NCBI GenBank assembly: GCA_030544215.1
Contig: JARZZO010000009.1
Location: 50,277,129-50,341,128, forward strand
Direction of reading: 5' to 3'
Source: Zantedeschia hybrid cultivar
Lineage: Eukaryota; Streptophyta; Magnoliopsida; Alismatales; Araceae
Length of the DNA: 64,000 bases
In this document: positions 22,915-33,206 of the stretch, piece after piece
Layout: each line of letters opens with the position of its first letter
Position numbering within the stretch: position 1 is the first letter of the stretch
Made by a program: the position numbers and the translations under genes
The notes under the pieces: generated by a model
Databases searched by the model: none
What the model was told of the DNA's origin: nothing
Seen by the model: only the letters and a program-made list of their open reading frames with translations

Positions 22915-24204
22915 AGTAGACACGCTAATTTTGACTTCATATTGAGTAAATTTCATGTCACAATTATAATGTCCCGAAATGATCTGGTTTTTAATTATTA
23001 ATTGACTTTATTGATTTTTGTCGAAATTGGTTGATTAATGTCGCCCATGGCCGACGCCTTTTAGATTTCTAGCCGAAATCACTTCAAAATTAAATTCCTA
23101 AATCTAGATAGATTTAACTGAATAACGTCGCCCATGGACAATGCCATTTAGTTCTTTAATCAGTCTGGATTTTTTATTTAAATTCGAATTAATTTCCTAA
23201 TTATCCGAATGATGTCTCCCATAGATGACGCCATTCTAGTTTCCTAATTGTTTATGCTGCCTTTTCGGATTTTATTTCTATTTTTGGCCCCTTTAATTAG
23301 GCAAATGGAGTCCATGATTGGTGACGCGATTTAAGCACTTTCTTGATAAACTTGATTTGGCTGAGCTAATCCTGTTCCTGAGGTTGGAAGGGTTTTTAAT
23401 TCCTTGGATGCTCATCTATGGCAATGTGGAGGCCGTGGGAGAAGCTTTTGAAGGTTAAACTATCCTAAACAAGGCTTCTATATATACATATGTACATTAA
23501 CCTTCAAAGAAGGTTGGCCATTGAAGCTGTTGGAGTTCAAGACAAGGTGAAAGGAGCCCTCTTCTGGAGAAAACGTAGGAGAAAATTAAAGGCTTCTTCT
23601 TCCTCCTCCTCTTCCTCCATTGAAGCTCTTGAAGACCAAGGCTTTGAAAGGGGCTAATCGCACTCTTTCTTTCTCTTTTCTAATCTAGTTTCTAGTTAGT
23701 TTTCATCATAGTTCTTCACTATTTTGATTATATTCTTCATAACATCACTCCATGATTCACACACCCACATCATAGTTTTCTCACCCATACATGTTAGGGG
23801 TTTAAAAGAACACTAAACAAGTGAGTCTTCTTAATTTAGTTCAAGTTAATTTTGATAGTTAGAATAGATGCTACACTACCAATAGCTCTAACCATGTTCC
23901 TTTTATCTTTTGTTTGATATTTTTGCAAGGTTTCGAAGAAGGAGAAAAGCTTGGAAGGAAGGATTTCAAGAAGGCTTGAAAGAAAGAAAACCAAAAAACA
24001 AGAGTAAAAGAAGAGGCTCTCTTTCTTTGGCGGCCAAAAAGGAGAACAAAAAGAACCACAACTCTCCCAAAATTTGCGAGGTAAGTAAAGCGATCAATTT
24101 TTCTTCGAAACCTTCGATTTTTGGCGATTACGTAGTTTAATCTGCTTGTTTATCATATGAATGCATGATATAATTGATAGCACAACACGATTTTGAGCAC
24201 TACA
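22915..24204 (+). mobile_element. Solo LTR, second family, TSD CCCAG
   Basis: CCCAG at 22910-22914 and again at 24205-24209 flanks an insert that sister copy II (near 50279) lacks, where CCCAG occurs once. The right end is CTACA; the left end reads AGTAG, one base from the expected TGTAG, so I infer a first-base mutation. It contains a TATA-like CTATATATAC at 23478, and four motifs of the GTCGCCCATGGCCGACGCC type at 23036-23335. Its ends and length differ from the 2-kb gypsy LTR family. Small frames inside are not genes. Confidence 0.72.
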
Positions 24205-24430
24205 CCCAGCATAATGAAATGTTTACATAAGTTTTGAACAAGATTATTATGAGTATTGGTAAAATAATTAGGCTTTCGTCTCGAACTAAACTTCCAGAAC
24301 TCCAGGTTCCTAGCACGTGCACGGGAGAAACTCCCAGGTGCACCTACCATCAAGATCATGTCAATATCGCTTGTCCAAAACTCTCTACACCTCTAGTGAG
24401 GTGATAAGGGTAGAGAGAGAGAGAGGGCAA

Positions 24431-24870
24431 TAAGGTTCTCCAATGGTAATAAAGCAGTGGTGATCTGGGACGACGAGGGCTTTCAGGGGGCCTGGTACGA
24501 GGGCCAAGATTGTCCGCACCATGTCGAAAAACCTATTGCTACTCCATCGCCTATGACCATCTCCTGGTCGACCATGCCAATGGTTAAATTCGGGAGCCCC
24601 ACCCGGGATCCAAGAGATGATGGTGTACGGGCACGTGCAGCACGACCCCTTGTGATGGCACGTTGTTTGCAGCGCACCAGCCTATAGAGGCCTAGTAGGT
24701 TAGTTCAACGTTGGGTGGTGGACGGGGGTGGTGGTAGCCGAGCCCACTAAGGGGAGTGGGACCTGCTACACGGTGTACTTTTCCTAGCCCGCGATAGAAG
24801 ATGAAGTTCATGGTATGGGACCTCTAAGGCTCCAAGCCCACCTCAAGTGGGTCCATTTCAATAGGAGCAT
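24431..24870 (+). pseudogene. Tandem Agenet domain fragment (copy 3)
   Basis: FSNGN then a frame break, IWDDEGFQGAWYEGQ open from 24457, then a shift; SVAYDHLLVDHANG-like sequence, VVVAEPTKG and KMKFMVWDL follow in other frames. Same order and strand as its sisters. Non-functional. Confidence 0.8.
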
Positions 24871-27800
24871 GCCGGCGAGCATCCTTTCCCTGCACACCCC
24901 CTAAATGGGATTCACAGTTGAGCCTTTTTAGTCGACATCGATTACTTTATAAAAAGTTCAACCCACTTTCTCTTTAGATCTTAAGCCTCCCTCTACTGGA
25001 CCTTTCCAAGCTCAACGATTCGACTGTTTGCGGCTGGGTGAGCTCAGTTGATTGGCTAAGTTAACTTTAAAGTGTTTTAACAAGTAGAGCTCAAGCTGAG
25101 TTTGAGCCTTTTTAGTTTGACATCGGTTACTTTATGAAAAGTTCAACTCACTTTCTCTTTAAATCTTAAGCCCTCCCTCTACTGGACCTTTCCAATCTCA
25201 GCGATTTGACTGTTTCTGGTTGGGTGAGCTCAGTTGATTGGCTGAGTTAACTTAAAAGTATTCTAACGAGCTAAGCTTAAGTCGAGTTTAAGTAAAGTTC
25301 CTTTCATACGAGCCGAGCTCGAGCCCATAAAAGGAGCTAGAGGTAGGCTTGGGATCGAGCTTGAGCTCAGATAATCTTAGACGAGTCTAGCTCGAGCGAG
25401 TTAAAGCTCAATTGTCTTTGGCTCGTAGCTATCCCTAGTTGGAGCCATCAAATTGGGGGCAGCTCAACAATATCTTAGCAGCAAATCATTCTTTAATGAA
25501 TATCTTTTCAAGTAAGGTAATGCATTTCTGTCCTCCTTTGGTTTCTAACTTTAACATATGATTTGTAGTTTTAGTAAGCATAGCATCAATTTGGGGGCAA
25601 CTTAACAGTATCTCAAAAGCAACTTAAACTTCGAAGAACATCTCTTTAGGTAAGGTGATACATTCTTAGTCATCCTTAGGTTTCTAACTTTAACATGGAA
25701 AAGATTTGCAAGTAGTATGTAGTTAGAGGCATCAAGTCGGGGCAGCTCGACAATATCTCAGTAGTGACTCAGACTTCTATGAATCTCCTTTCAGGTAAGG
25801 TGATACATACCTACTCCTTTGGTTTTTAACTTTAACATAGGCAAGATTTGTTGTTTTTAGGAAGTAGTTGGGGCCATGAAATTGGGGGCAGCCCGAAAAA
25901 ATCTTTGCAGTAACTCGGATTTCGATTAATCTCATTTCAGGTAAGGTGATACATTTCTGCTCCTTTGGTTTCGAGTTTCTAAGTTATAAGATCAAGGAAC
26001 TATCTTCTTTAGTTTAGACGTTAATTTTTATAATAAACTAGAATGATTAGATTGTTTGATTAAAATTTAAACGAAAAAGTAGACTAATACTTTAACAATA
26101 TCGGGAATTGATATTGTAGGCTTAGAATATATAATGCAATAAGGTTGATTGTGTTTTTGCGTAGGATATACATAACTTTACTGGATTAAAATTGCTAATT
26201 CTCATGTTTTTACATTCTAAGACTATGTGACAATAAATGGCATACACATACAAGTTACGAATCAACAAGATGCAGAGAAAGTCGATAGAAAATTGAGCCA
26301 CAAAAGGAACTGTTTGATGAATGTTATCCTTATGAAAGAATCATTGCCTTGAAATGATGAACATTGGATGTCATGTTTTTCAAATAATTAGTTTAGTTCA
26401 CAGTAATGGGCACATTGTATGACTAGACTCTTTATGATTTCTTGAGGGTGAAGTGGTTTTGTTTTTGGTTTTAGGCAAAGAGGAGATTTGTGGTTCTTGG
26501 TAAGAAATTACCAATTGGGACTGTGCATTAAGTTTGCACATCAAGTCTTGCAGATCGATTGATTTACGACAAAAGTTTTACGACATTAGTTGACTCTTGT
26601 CTGTGTTTTCTCAGTGTATCGTAGTATGTGGTCTTATAAGAAAATAGGGCACAAATCACAAAGTGGGTGAGTGTGTTTTAAGTTTGTGTTTGCTAAGCAA
26701 TATCATAATTTAAATAAATAAATATACATTAAGGCAACTAAAATTCATACAAGGACCTAAAAACAAAATATGTGATTTTACGATCGCTATTCGAGAAGTT
26801 GAGTGCATGAGAATAGCTAAACGAGAAAGGGAAAGAAAAGAGATGAAGAGAGTAAGGAAATATTATATTCAATTTTAAGTTAGTTTATTGTGTTTGCAAA
26901 TAAAAAACAAAATACATTTGAGATAATGCATCGTCATCCAAGGTGCCCTATTTAAAGTATATTTAAGTATTCGACTGAAATTCCAATGTAAAACTAGAGT
27001 GATAATTTAACTTTTTGTTTTGTTAATACATTAGAATATTATCAGGTTCCAAATGAAAAATAAAATACATTTTGAAATTCCTTGTTTAAAATTCCAATTC
27101 AAGAGTAGAGTGATAGTTTAACAATGTTGGTAATTGATATTCTAAGTTTAAAATATAACAACCTCATTCTGGGACTAAGGCCTCTATGGTTTTATTTAGA
27201 GAGAAGCATCAATGTTTCTAACTTTAATATATATAAGATTTACAGTTCTTAGTACATAGTTGGAGGCATCAAATCGAGGGCAACTCAACAATATCTTAGC
27301 AGTTGCTCGGACTTTTTAGGTAAGGTAATACATTAATGCTCCTCCTTCAGTTTCTAACTTTAATATAAGATGTGTAGTTCCTAGTAAGTACAAGGCATCA
27401 AGTTTAGGACAGTTTGACAATGTCTCAGTAGTAACTTGAACTTCGATGAATCTCCTTTTAGGTAAGGTGGCACATTTCTTCTCCTCCTTTGGTTTCTCTC
27501 TTTAATATAGAGAAGATTTTTAATTTTTACTAGGTTGTTAGGAGCATCAAATTAAGAGTAGCTTGACAACATCTTAGTATCAGCTCATATTTTGGTGAAT
27601 CCCCTGTAAGGTGATACATTCATGCTTTATCTTTAGTTTTCTAACTTTAACATAAGATTTGTAGTTCTTAGTAAGTAGGACGCATCAAATTGCGCGCAGC
27701 TTGACAATATATCTCAGCAGCAACTCAAACTTCGATGAATCTCCTTTTAGGTAAGGTGATACATTCCTTCTCCTCCTTTGGTTTCTATCTATAACATAAA

Positions 27801-28062
27801 TAAGATTTGCAGTTTTTAGTAAGCAGTTGGAGGCATTAAATTGGGGAACTCGACAATATCTTTGTAGTTGCTCAAATTTCAATGAATCTCCTTTTAGGTA
27901 AGGTGATACATTCCTACTTATTCTTTAGTTTCTAACATTAACATAAGATTTGTAGTTCTTAGTAACAGGGAAGCATTAAATTGGGGTGGCTCGACAATAT
28001 CTCAATAGTAACTCAGACTTTGATGAATCTCCTTTTAGGTAAGGTAATATATTTCCTTCTTC

Positions 28063-28245
28063 AACAATGTTCCGATACAAATTGGGCTTCACTACTAGAC
28101 TAACTATTACACCCTTAGGTAAACTATCAACAGTCTCAAAGGTGGATTCCACCACTTCTTGATATAACTTCCATTCATGCATCATTATATGAGCTATCAT
28201 TGCCTTTCTACTTAAGGCGTCAGCAACTACTGTCACTAAAGTACC
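28063..28245 (-). pseudogene. gypsy RNase H/connection scrap
   Basis: The minus strand reads VVADALSRKAM, the conserved end of gypsy RT-RNase H, followed by MHEWKLYQEVVES and VVKPNLYRNIVEEG. It is about 180 bp with no LTR or other domains, wedged between the last array unit and a remorin exon. Probably left from a deleted element. Confidence 0.8.
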
Positions 28246-28618
28246 ATGTAATTTTAAAATTGAATAATAATTCTTGGGTTTAATATGTAGATGAAAAGCT
28301 TGAAGGCGGTAAGGATGGTGACATTATGAATTCTCCTGTGATTCTAAGAAAGGATGTGGCTACACAGATGAGCCCCGAGGATAGCAACCAATCGTCTACC
28401 AGCAGCGGCCTTACTTTTCCCCTTATACAGCATCTTCCCCTAGAATTGAAAGAATTGCAAAGCCATTTTACAAGGTTAGAGGTCAGAGATGTTCAAGTAG
28501 ATGATTAGGTAACTGTGACTAGGGGGTCTAAGAAACACATAGCCCGTGTCACAGATAGAAGTTTAGCAAATATTGTAGAGTAGAGGAAGAAAACAATGGA
28601 GTCAAGGGCTTTAACTTG

Positions 28619-29127
28619 GTAAGTTGTAGGGACGGCAAAATATATATCAAAGTAAGCATGTTATCTAGATTAACATAGTATTTTAATTTGTTGTAGTCTT
28701 AGTATTTTAGTTTGTTGAAGTCTACATGCGAAGCCTATGTAAGCAATTCGTTGGAGGCATGGGTGATCTAGTAGAACTGGATACCTTCATAAACACTTCA
28801 TGGAATCTTCCTATTGAGTGCACATTCTAGTTTGCCTTTTACAACATGATTTCCAGGAAGGTAGCCTCACTTTGGCTTGGGGCATCATTTTTTCCTTTTT
28901 TGCTTAGAAGCCTGGGAAAAGGCCTAGGGAGTCAATTTTCACTAGAAGGCACATGTCAGAGGACACAATTTTTAACACGTTAAGATGACAGTCATATTTC
29001 TCATGGCCTTTTTTTTTGACATGTGAGGCATATTATCAATAATAATAGTTTTGAGATAACCAAAATTATTTTTCAAGGGCATTACTACTTCAAAGCTATT
29101 CGCCACAATAGCTTAAAGCAAATGAAT
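28619..29127. other. Remorin intron sequence without features
   Basis: AT-rich intronic sequence between the donor of exon a and the solo LTR. No recognisable coding or repeat content. Confidence 0.5.
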
Positions 29128-31153
29128 TGTAACGACCCGCCACCCTATAATCAGTGATCCGATCACTAAATGGGTACCAAATCATTAAAATTTGGAGCCA
29201 AACTAGGATCTTAATAAGTCTGGGAAATAAATGATAAACTAAGTTAAACATCCACATCACATTGAATTATAAAGGAAGTACAAAAATTAAAAATTATTAC
29301 AACTCAACTTCACTCAGCAAATAATTATATATTCCAGCTGAAAAGAAGTAATTAAGCGTACAGGCCTGAAAGAAAAATAATAACTACATCGGGGCATACC
29401 CCGGGACAGTGGTTGCTGGCACGCAACTCGAGACAACACTTTCCACGCTACGCCTGCCTGGAACCCTCACCTAAAAACCGCAGGGGGTGAGTCTCATCGA
29501 AATGGACTCAGTAGGGATCCTTCGATCCCTACCACCCACTCACGCACCCACAAGTGCAACAACACGAATATAGGCAATTTAAATAAATAAAGCAGTAAAC
29601 ACAACTCCCAAAAATTCTCAACTTTTGATATAAAACGCATGCATTCATAAATATAACATACACAACTCTAAAACCACTTCACCACGGAGTCCACAACCAA
29701 CGTCTCGGCTAAACATGCAAACCACACGGTTGAACGCGGCAAACACAGACCCGCTAAGACCAAACAGCAACCCCTCGGATAGCGCGCTGGCTACTCCGGC
29801 CTGACCGACTCTAGATGGTTATGCTTCCCCCAGCACGAGTGACACTCCGGTACTAGCTATACCCCGGGGTACACTAGGTGACCCTATCTCTAGGCGTTAC
29901 CCTACCACTCCCACACCGGCGCCGTGTCACTCCCACACCGACACAGGGTGCCTAAGCGTTAAAAACTGTCACTCTAGGTCCACGATCGCACAAAACGCAT
30001 CACAGTGCGATCCGATCACGTAGAAATCCTCGACTACGAAGTATGGTTTTAAGCATGCATTTTAACCAAACTATCTAACAATGTAAACACGTGTTAATTA
30101 CATGGATTAATGAAGTTCTGTCTTGAATCGCGTCGTCCGTGGCCGACGTCATTCAAGACTCCTAAACTGGTTCATGTAAAACCTGGCCTCAGAAGATGGC
30201 CTAAATCGCGTCGTGTAAGGTAGTCACCTTTTAAAAGGCGTCGCTGTCCCTAGTCGCCATTCACGACAGAAACAGAATCAGGGCTCGGGATGAACTGGGC
30301 TAAATTGCGTCTTGGGAGGCAGCCGCCATTTAGAATGGCGTCGCTGTCGCAAGACGCCATTTAGCGTTCGCAAACAGGTTCCTCTAGCCTTCTCGAGTAC
30401 TAAAAGTGGATTTTCTTCTCCCAAATTGCATAAAAACGTACAAAAATGGGGAAGGAGGAGGAGAATCCAAATACCCGTTAAAACCTACCATTCCCCAATT
30501 TATAAATTGACCATTTTCACCCCGAAAATCCCCTAAACATGCTCCAAAACAGGAAAAACATGGTTTTAATCAAAACACAACAGAGATCGTCACCCTACCG
30601 GTTACTTGAACTCCTCCGAGCTCCAAGCCAACGAACCGCCACACCACAAGCCGCCGCCAGTACCGCCGTGGACGCCGTTACTCCACCGGGACATCGGCCG
30701 CCGTCCGGAGAGCAATACGACACGGAGGAAATGGTGGTGGTAGTGGTGGAAGTTAGGGGGGTTTGATGGAGTGGAGGGAGAGGAAAGGAAAGAAAAAGGG
30801 GAAGGGAGAGCGAAGGGATCGGAGAGAGGGAGGAGAGAGAGTGAGAAGGAGAGAATGAGGGAAAGGAGGGAGGGTTCGCGGGGTTAAACATAAACTAGCT
30901 AAAACGCGTCGCCCAATACCGACGCCATTCAGACGACAAGACCGGGACACGTACTCTCGTGGCCCGAAATTGGCCCACGTGGCGCCCACGTGGCACACTC
31001 TAAAACGTGTCTCCCTAACAGGACGCCGTTTGAACAGCGTCGAGCAAGCTCGACGCGATAAAGAACCTATGCCCCAGCCCCACAAGAGCTCAAACCAAGG
31101 GGTCCGACACCGAAACTGACCCAGTAACTGGATCCGAAACTTCAATCCTTACA
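29128..31153 (-). mobile_element. Solo LTR (gypsy family, minus sense), TSD TGAAT
   Basis: Plus strand begins TGTAACGACCCGCC and ends AATCCTTACA. TGAAT at 29123-29127 and 31154-31158 is an exact target duplication, and neither side has internal element sequence. 2026 bp. It carries hairpin motifs at 30120-30370 and 30900-31070, a GGTGGTGGTAG block near 30730 and a GA-rich stretch at 30775-30880. It lies in an intron of the remorin relic. The best-preserved full-length member to use as the family reference. Confidence 0.96.
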
Positions 31154-31837
31154 TGAATAGTTTAATTGATTAGTATTAAGTAAACATACACGTCTGGGAA
31201 GTACTTACTTTGCAGAAATTTCTTCAGGAATTAAGAAATTGTGGGAACAGTTGAGGGCACTTCATATTGTGCGTTGTGCCCTTTTTTTCCATTGGCTAAG
31301 ACATTTTCAAACTTATATTCTATATATACGGTTTTTCTTAAAGTGTTGCTTGCTTAAATTTACTTATCTAGGTCAAACAGCAAAATCATGAGAAATGTTT
31401 CACATTTAGCCTTAGATGTGAGCCTTAACCTTGCAAGCATGCTATGCATTATTCTCAACTTTGTATCATTTTTTAACTTTCTATATATCATGATCTTTGC
31501 AGGTTTAAGAGAGAAGAAGCAAAGATTACATCTGGAGGTCGAGGCAGCAATTAGGAAACTAGAGGTTCTCATCTGGCACTTGCACTGTTTCTCTATCATT
31601 ATAATATAATAAAATAACACAGTGCCATTCCAAATTTTCTTGTATAGATTCAAATTCTCAAGGAATTCTATTTCAATTCACTCTTTCACTGATTGTCAGC
31701 CACGAGATCACATACTCAGATCTTAAATACCTTTCTCTTTGTCGGCGTCTTTTTCAAGGCTCAGTAAAACTTTCCCCCAACCTTGGTTAGAGATTAAATT
31801 TCACAAGTCACAACCAAGAAAGTAGTTGATCCATATT

Positions 31838-32398
31838 GGATCGTTTCTTCCTAGATACGATATGATACCGATCCGATTTGGGCTGACTCGGTCTGACTCA
31901 CACGAGTTACATGACTCAGGCCGAGTCGGGCTTACTTTTAGTTTCTTAGATTCTTTAATTTCATGAATAATTATAACATAAATAAACTTCTAATCCAGTG
32001 GTTTATTAATGACAATGACTTTAAGTCAAATTTAGGAAAAATATACTCGATTAATCAATGTAAAAGTGTAAATTACCTATTAAATTGGAGAAAAAAGTCT
32101 AATTATTTACCGATTGGAGAAAAAGTTTAATTACTTATCAAATTAGAAAAAAAAAGTCTACTTAATAAGATACAAATCATATCAAATAGGCTTGAGCCAG
32201 ATCGTAGCTTATAGCACGAGTCGGCATGAGTCACATTGAGTCGGCACGAGTCACATATCAGTTGGCACAAGTCAGTCGAGTCGCATCAATTCAGCTCAAG
32301 TCAGATGTGACTTGGTGAGTTGAACCGTCCCAACTCGGGCTGGTCGAGATACAAGTTGACTCATACGAGTCGGCCCGATCCAGTATGACACGGCAAAC
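31838..32398. mobile_element. Short MITE-like element with imperfect inverted ends, copy I
   Basis: Begins near GATACGATATGATACCGATC and ends near CGGCCCGATCCAGTATGACAC; the reverse of the end resembles the start (CATACTGGATCGGGCCGACTC against the left GATCCGATTTGGGCTGACTC). The inner half-sides carry repeated GAGTCGGCACGAGTCAC-type words. It sits in the remorin intron b-c and is shared with copy II (57494-58055), so it predates the 25-kb duplication. No clear target duplication seen. Confidence 0.4.
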
Positions 32399-33206
32399 CA
32401 TGTTCTTGACTGACCCTCTCCCATAAAGGACTTATGCTGATCAGGCACTTGCTTCACAATAAGAGGTTCAATGCAGAGCAGGATGGCTGGTAGGAAACCA
32501 TTGCCAAATCCCTGGATCCTTCATTTGATCCATCAGCCCCCATATTGATTAGATAATGCTTACAATAATCATGATGGTGATTCATGTTTTCGAGGAAGCT
32601 TTTGACCGTGCATGCATGGCTAAGTTTTATTTATTTATTCAGCTATGGTGATGTGTATGCTATTTTATTCATGAATCATGATAAAAACAATTTAGGTCTA
32701 TGTGTTTATTACTATACATGTAATTGTTCTCTGTTGACTGATTTTGATTTTTCACGGACCTTAAATTGGTGGGTCACAAAATGTAATGTCATAGCCTTCG
32801 TAGCCTTCTATAGAATCTTCTTGGGGAAAAAAGAGCTCCAGTCTTTTTCTTAGGCAGCATAATTATGGGGTTCTACCATTGTTCATAAATGTATATGGTG
32901 TGGTTGATTATATTTTAGCATGTTTTATTAGTCTGAATTTCATGTTTCAGTTGTAGCTAGTAAATACATTCTTTGATATCTGTTTATCTGCTCTTGTCAG
33001 ATGAAACCTGAGAAGAAGAGATCTTCCTCAATGGACAAGATCTTGAATAAACCAAAATCAGCTCAAAGAAAAGCACAAGAAATGAGGAATGCAGTTACGG
33101 CCAGCCAAGCCACTCAGGTTGCTAGGACACCAAAAATGTCATCAGCATCCTGCAAGCCTGGACATTGAGTGGTTGCTTCACTTGTCATGCTTTTTAGTGC
33201 TTGGCT

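Larger units (their letters stand above)
22628..25437 (+). mobile_element. hAT-like element 3 with nested LTR, carrying an Agenet gene fragment
   Basis: Flanked by GTTAGAGC (22620-22627) and GTTGGAGC (25438-25445). The left terminal repeat is partly deleted (TAGCATGAGCCGAG) while the right end GTAGCTATCCCTA is clear. It is interrupted by a 1290-bp LTR insert at 22915-24204; without it the element is about 1.5 kb. The 3' part has an internal duplication of about 190 bp (24900-25100 against 25100-25290). Confidence 0.8.
14100..28062 (+). repeat. Higher-order tandem array, copy I (140-bp units, hAT-like elements, spacers)
   Basis: Basic unit about 140 bp: GAGGCATCAAATTGGGGGC, then CAGCTCGACAATATCTCAGC, ACTTCGATGAATCTCC, TTTTAGGTAAGGTGATAC, CCTTTGGTTTCTAAC, AACATAAGATTTGTAG, TAGTAAGTAG. 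Unit blocks lie at 14100-14870, 16172-16700, 18120-18520, 19798-20310, 21520-22627, 25438-25985 and 27210-28062. AT-rich spacers of similar sequence lie at 16700-18115, 20310-21515 and 25990-27205, with a short first one at 13750-14100. Each higher-order unit is block, hAT-like element, block, spacer. The three are about 4.0, 3.4 and 4.4 kb (the last without its LTR insertion). The many short open frames here, mostly on the minus strand, are repeat shadows. Confidence 0.9.
28291..33206 (+). pseudogene. Remorin family protein pseudogene, copy I
   Basis: Remorins are plant plasma-membrane nanodomain proteins, anchored by their C-terminus. Exon a (28291-28618) begins after an acceptor TAG and encodes the linker ILRKDVATQMSPEDSNQSS...LEVRDVQVDD, TAG, VTVTRGSKKHIARVTD, with another TAG where Trp is expected, and a donor GTAAGT. 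Exon b (31503-31564) has KREEAKIT then a 20-bp deletion that removes AWENLQKAK and shifts the frame. Exon c (33001-33206) has MKPEKKRSSSMDKILNK...AQRKAQEMRNAVTASQ, then a shift before SGCFTCHAF. A solo LTR sits in intron a-b. Two stops fit C-to-T decay (CAG to TAG, TGG to TAG). One coding exon between a and b (about the EVAETAKS region) is not found. Confidence 0.9.

Noticed and set aside
23910..24140. Lys/Arg-rich frame resembling a small basic protein
   Set aside because: Purine-rich part of an LTR insert with a target duplication; no similarity.
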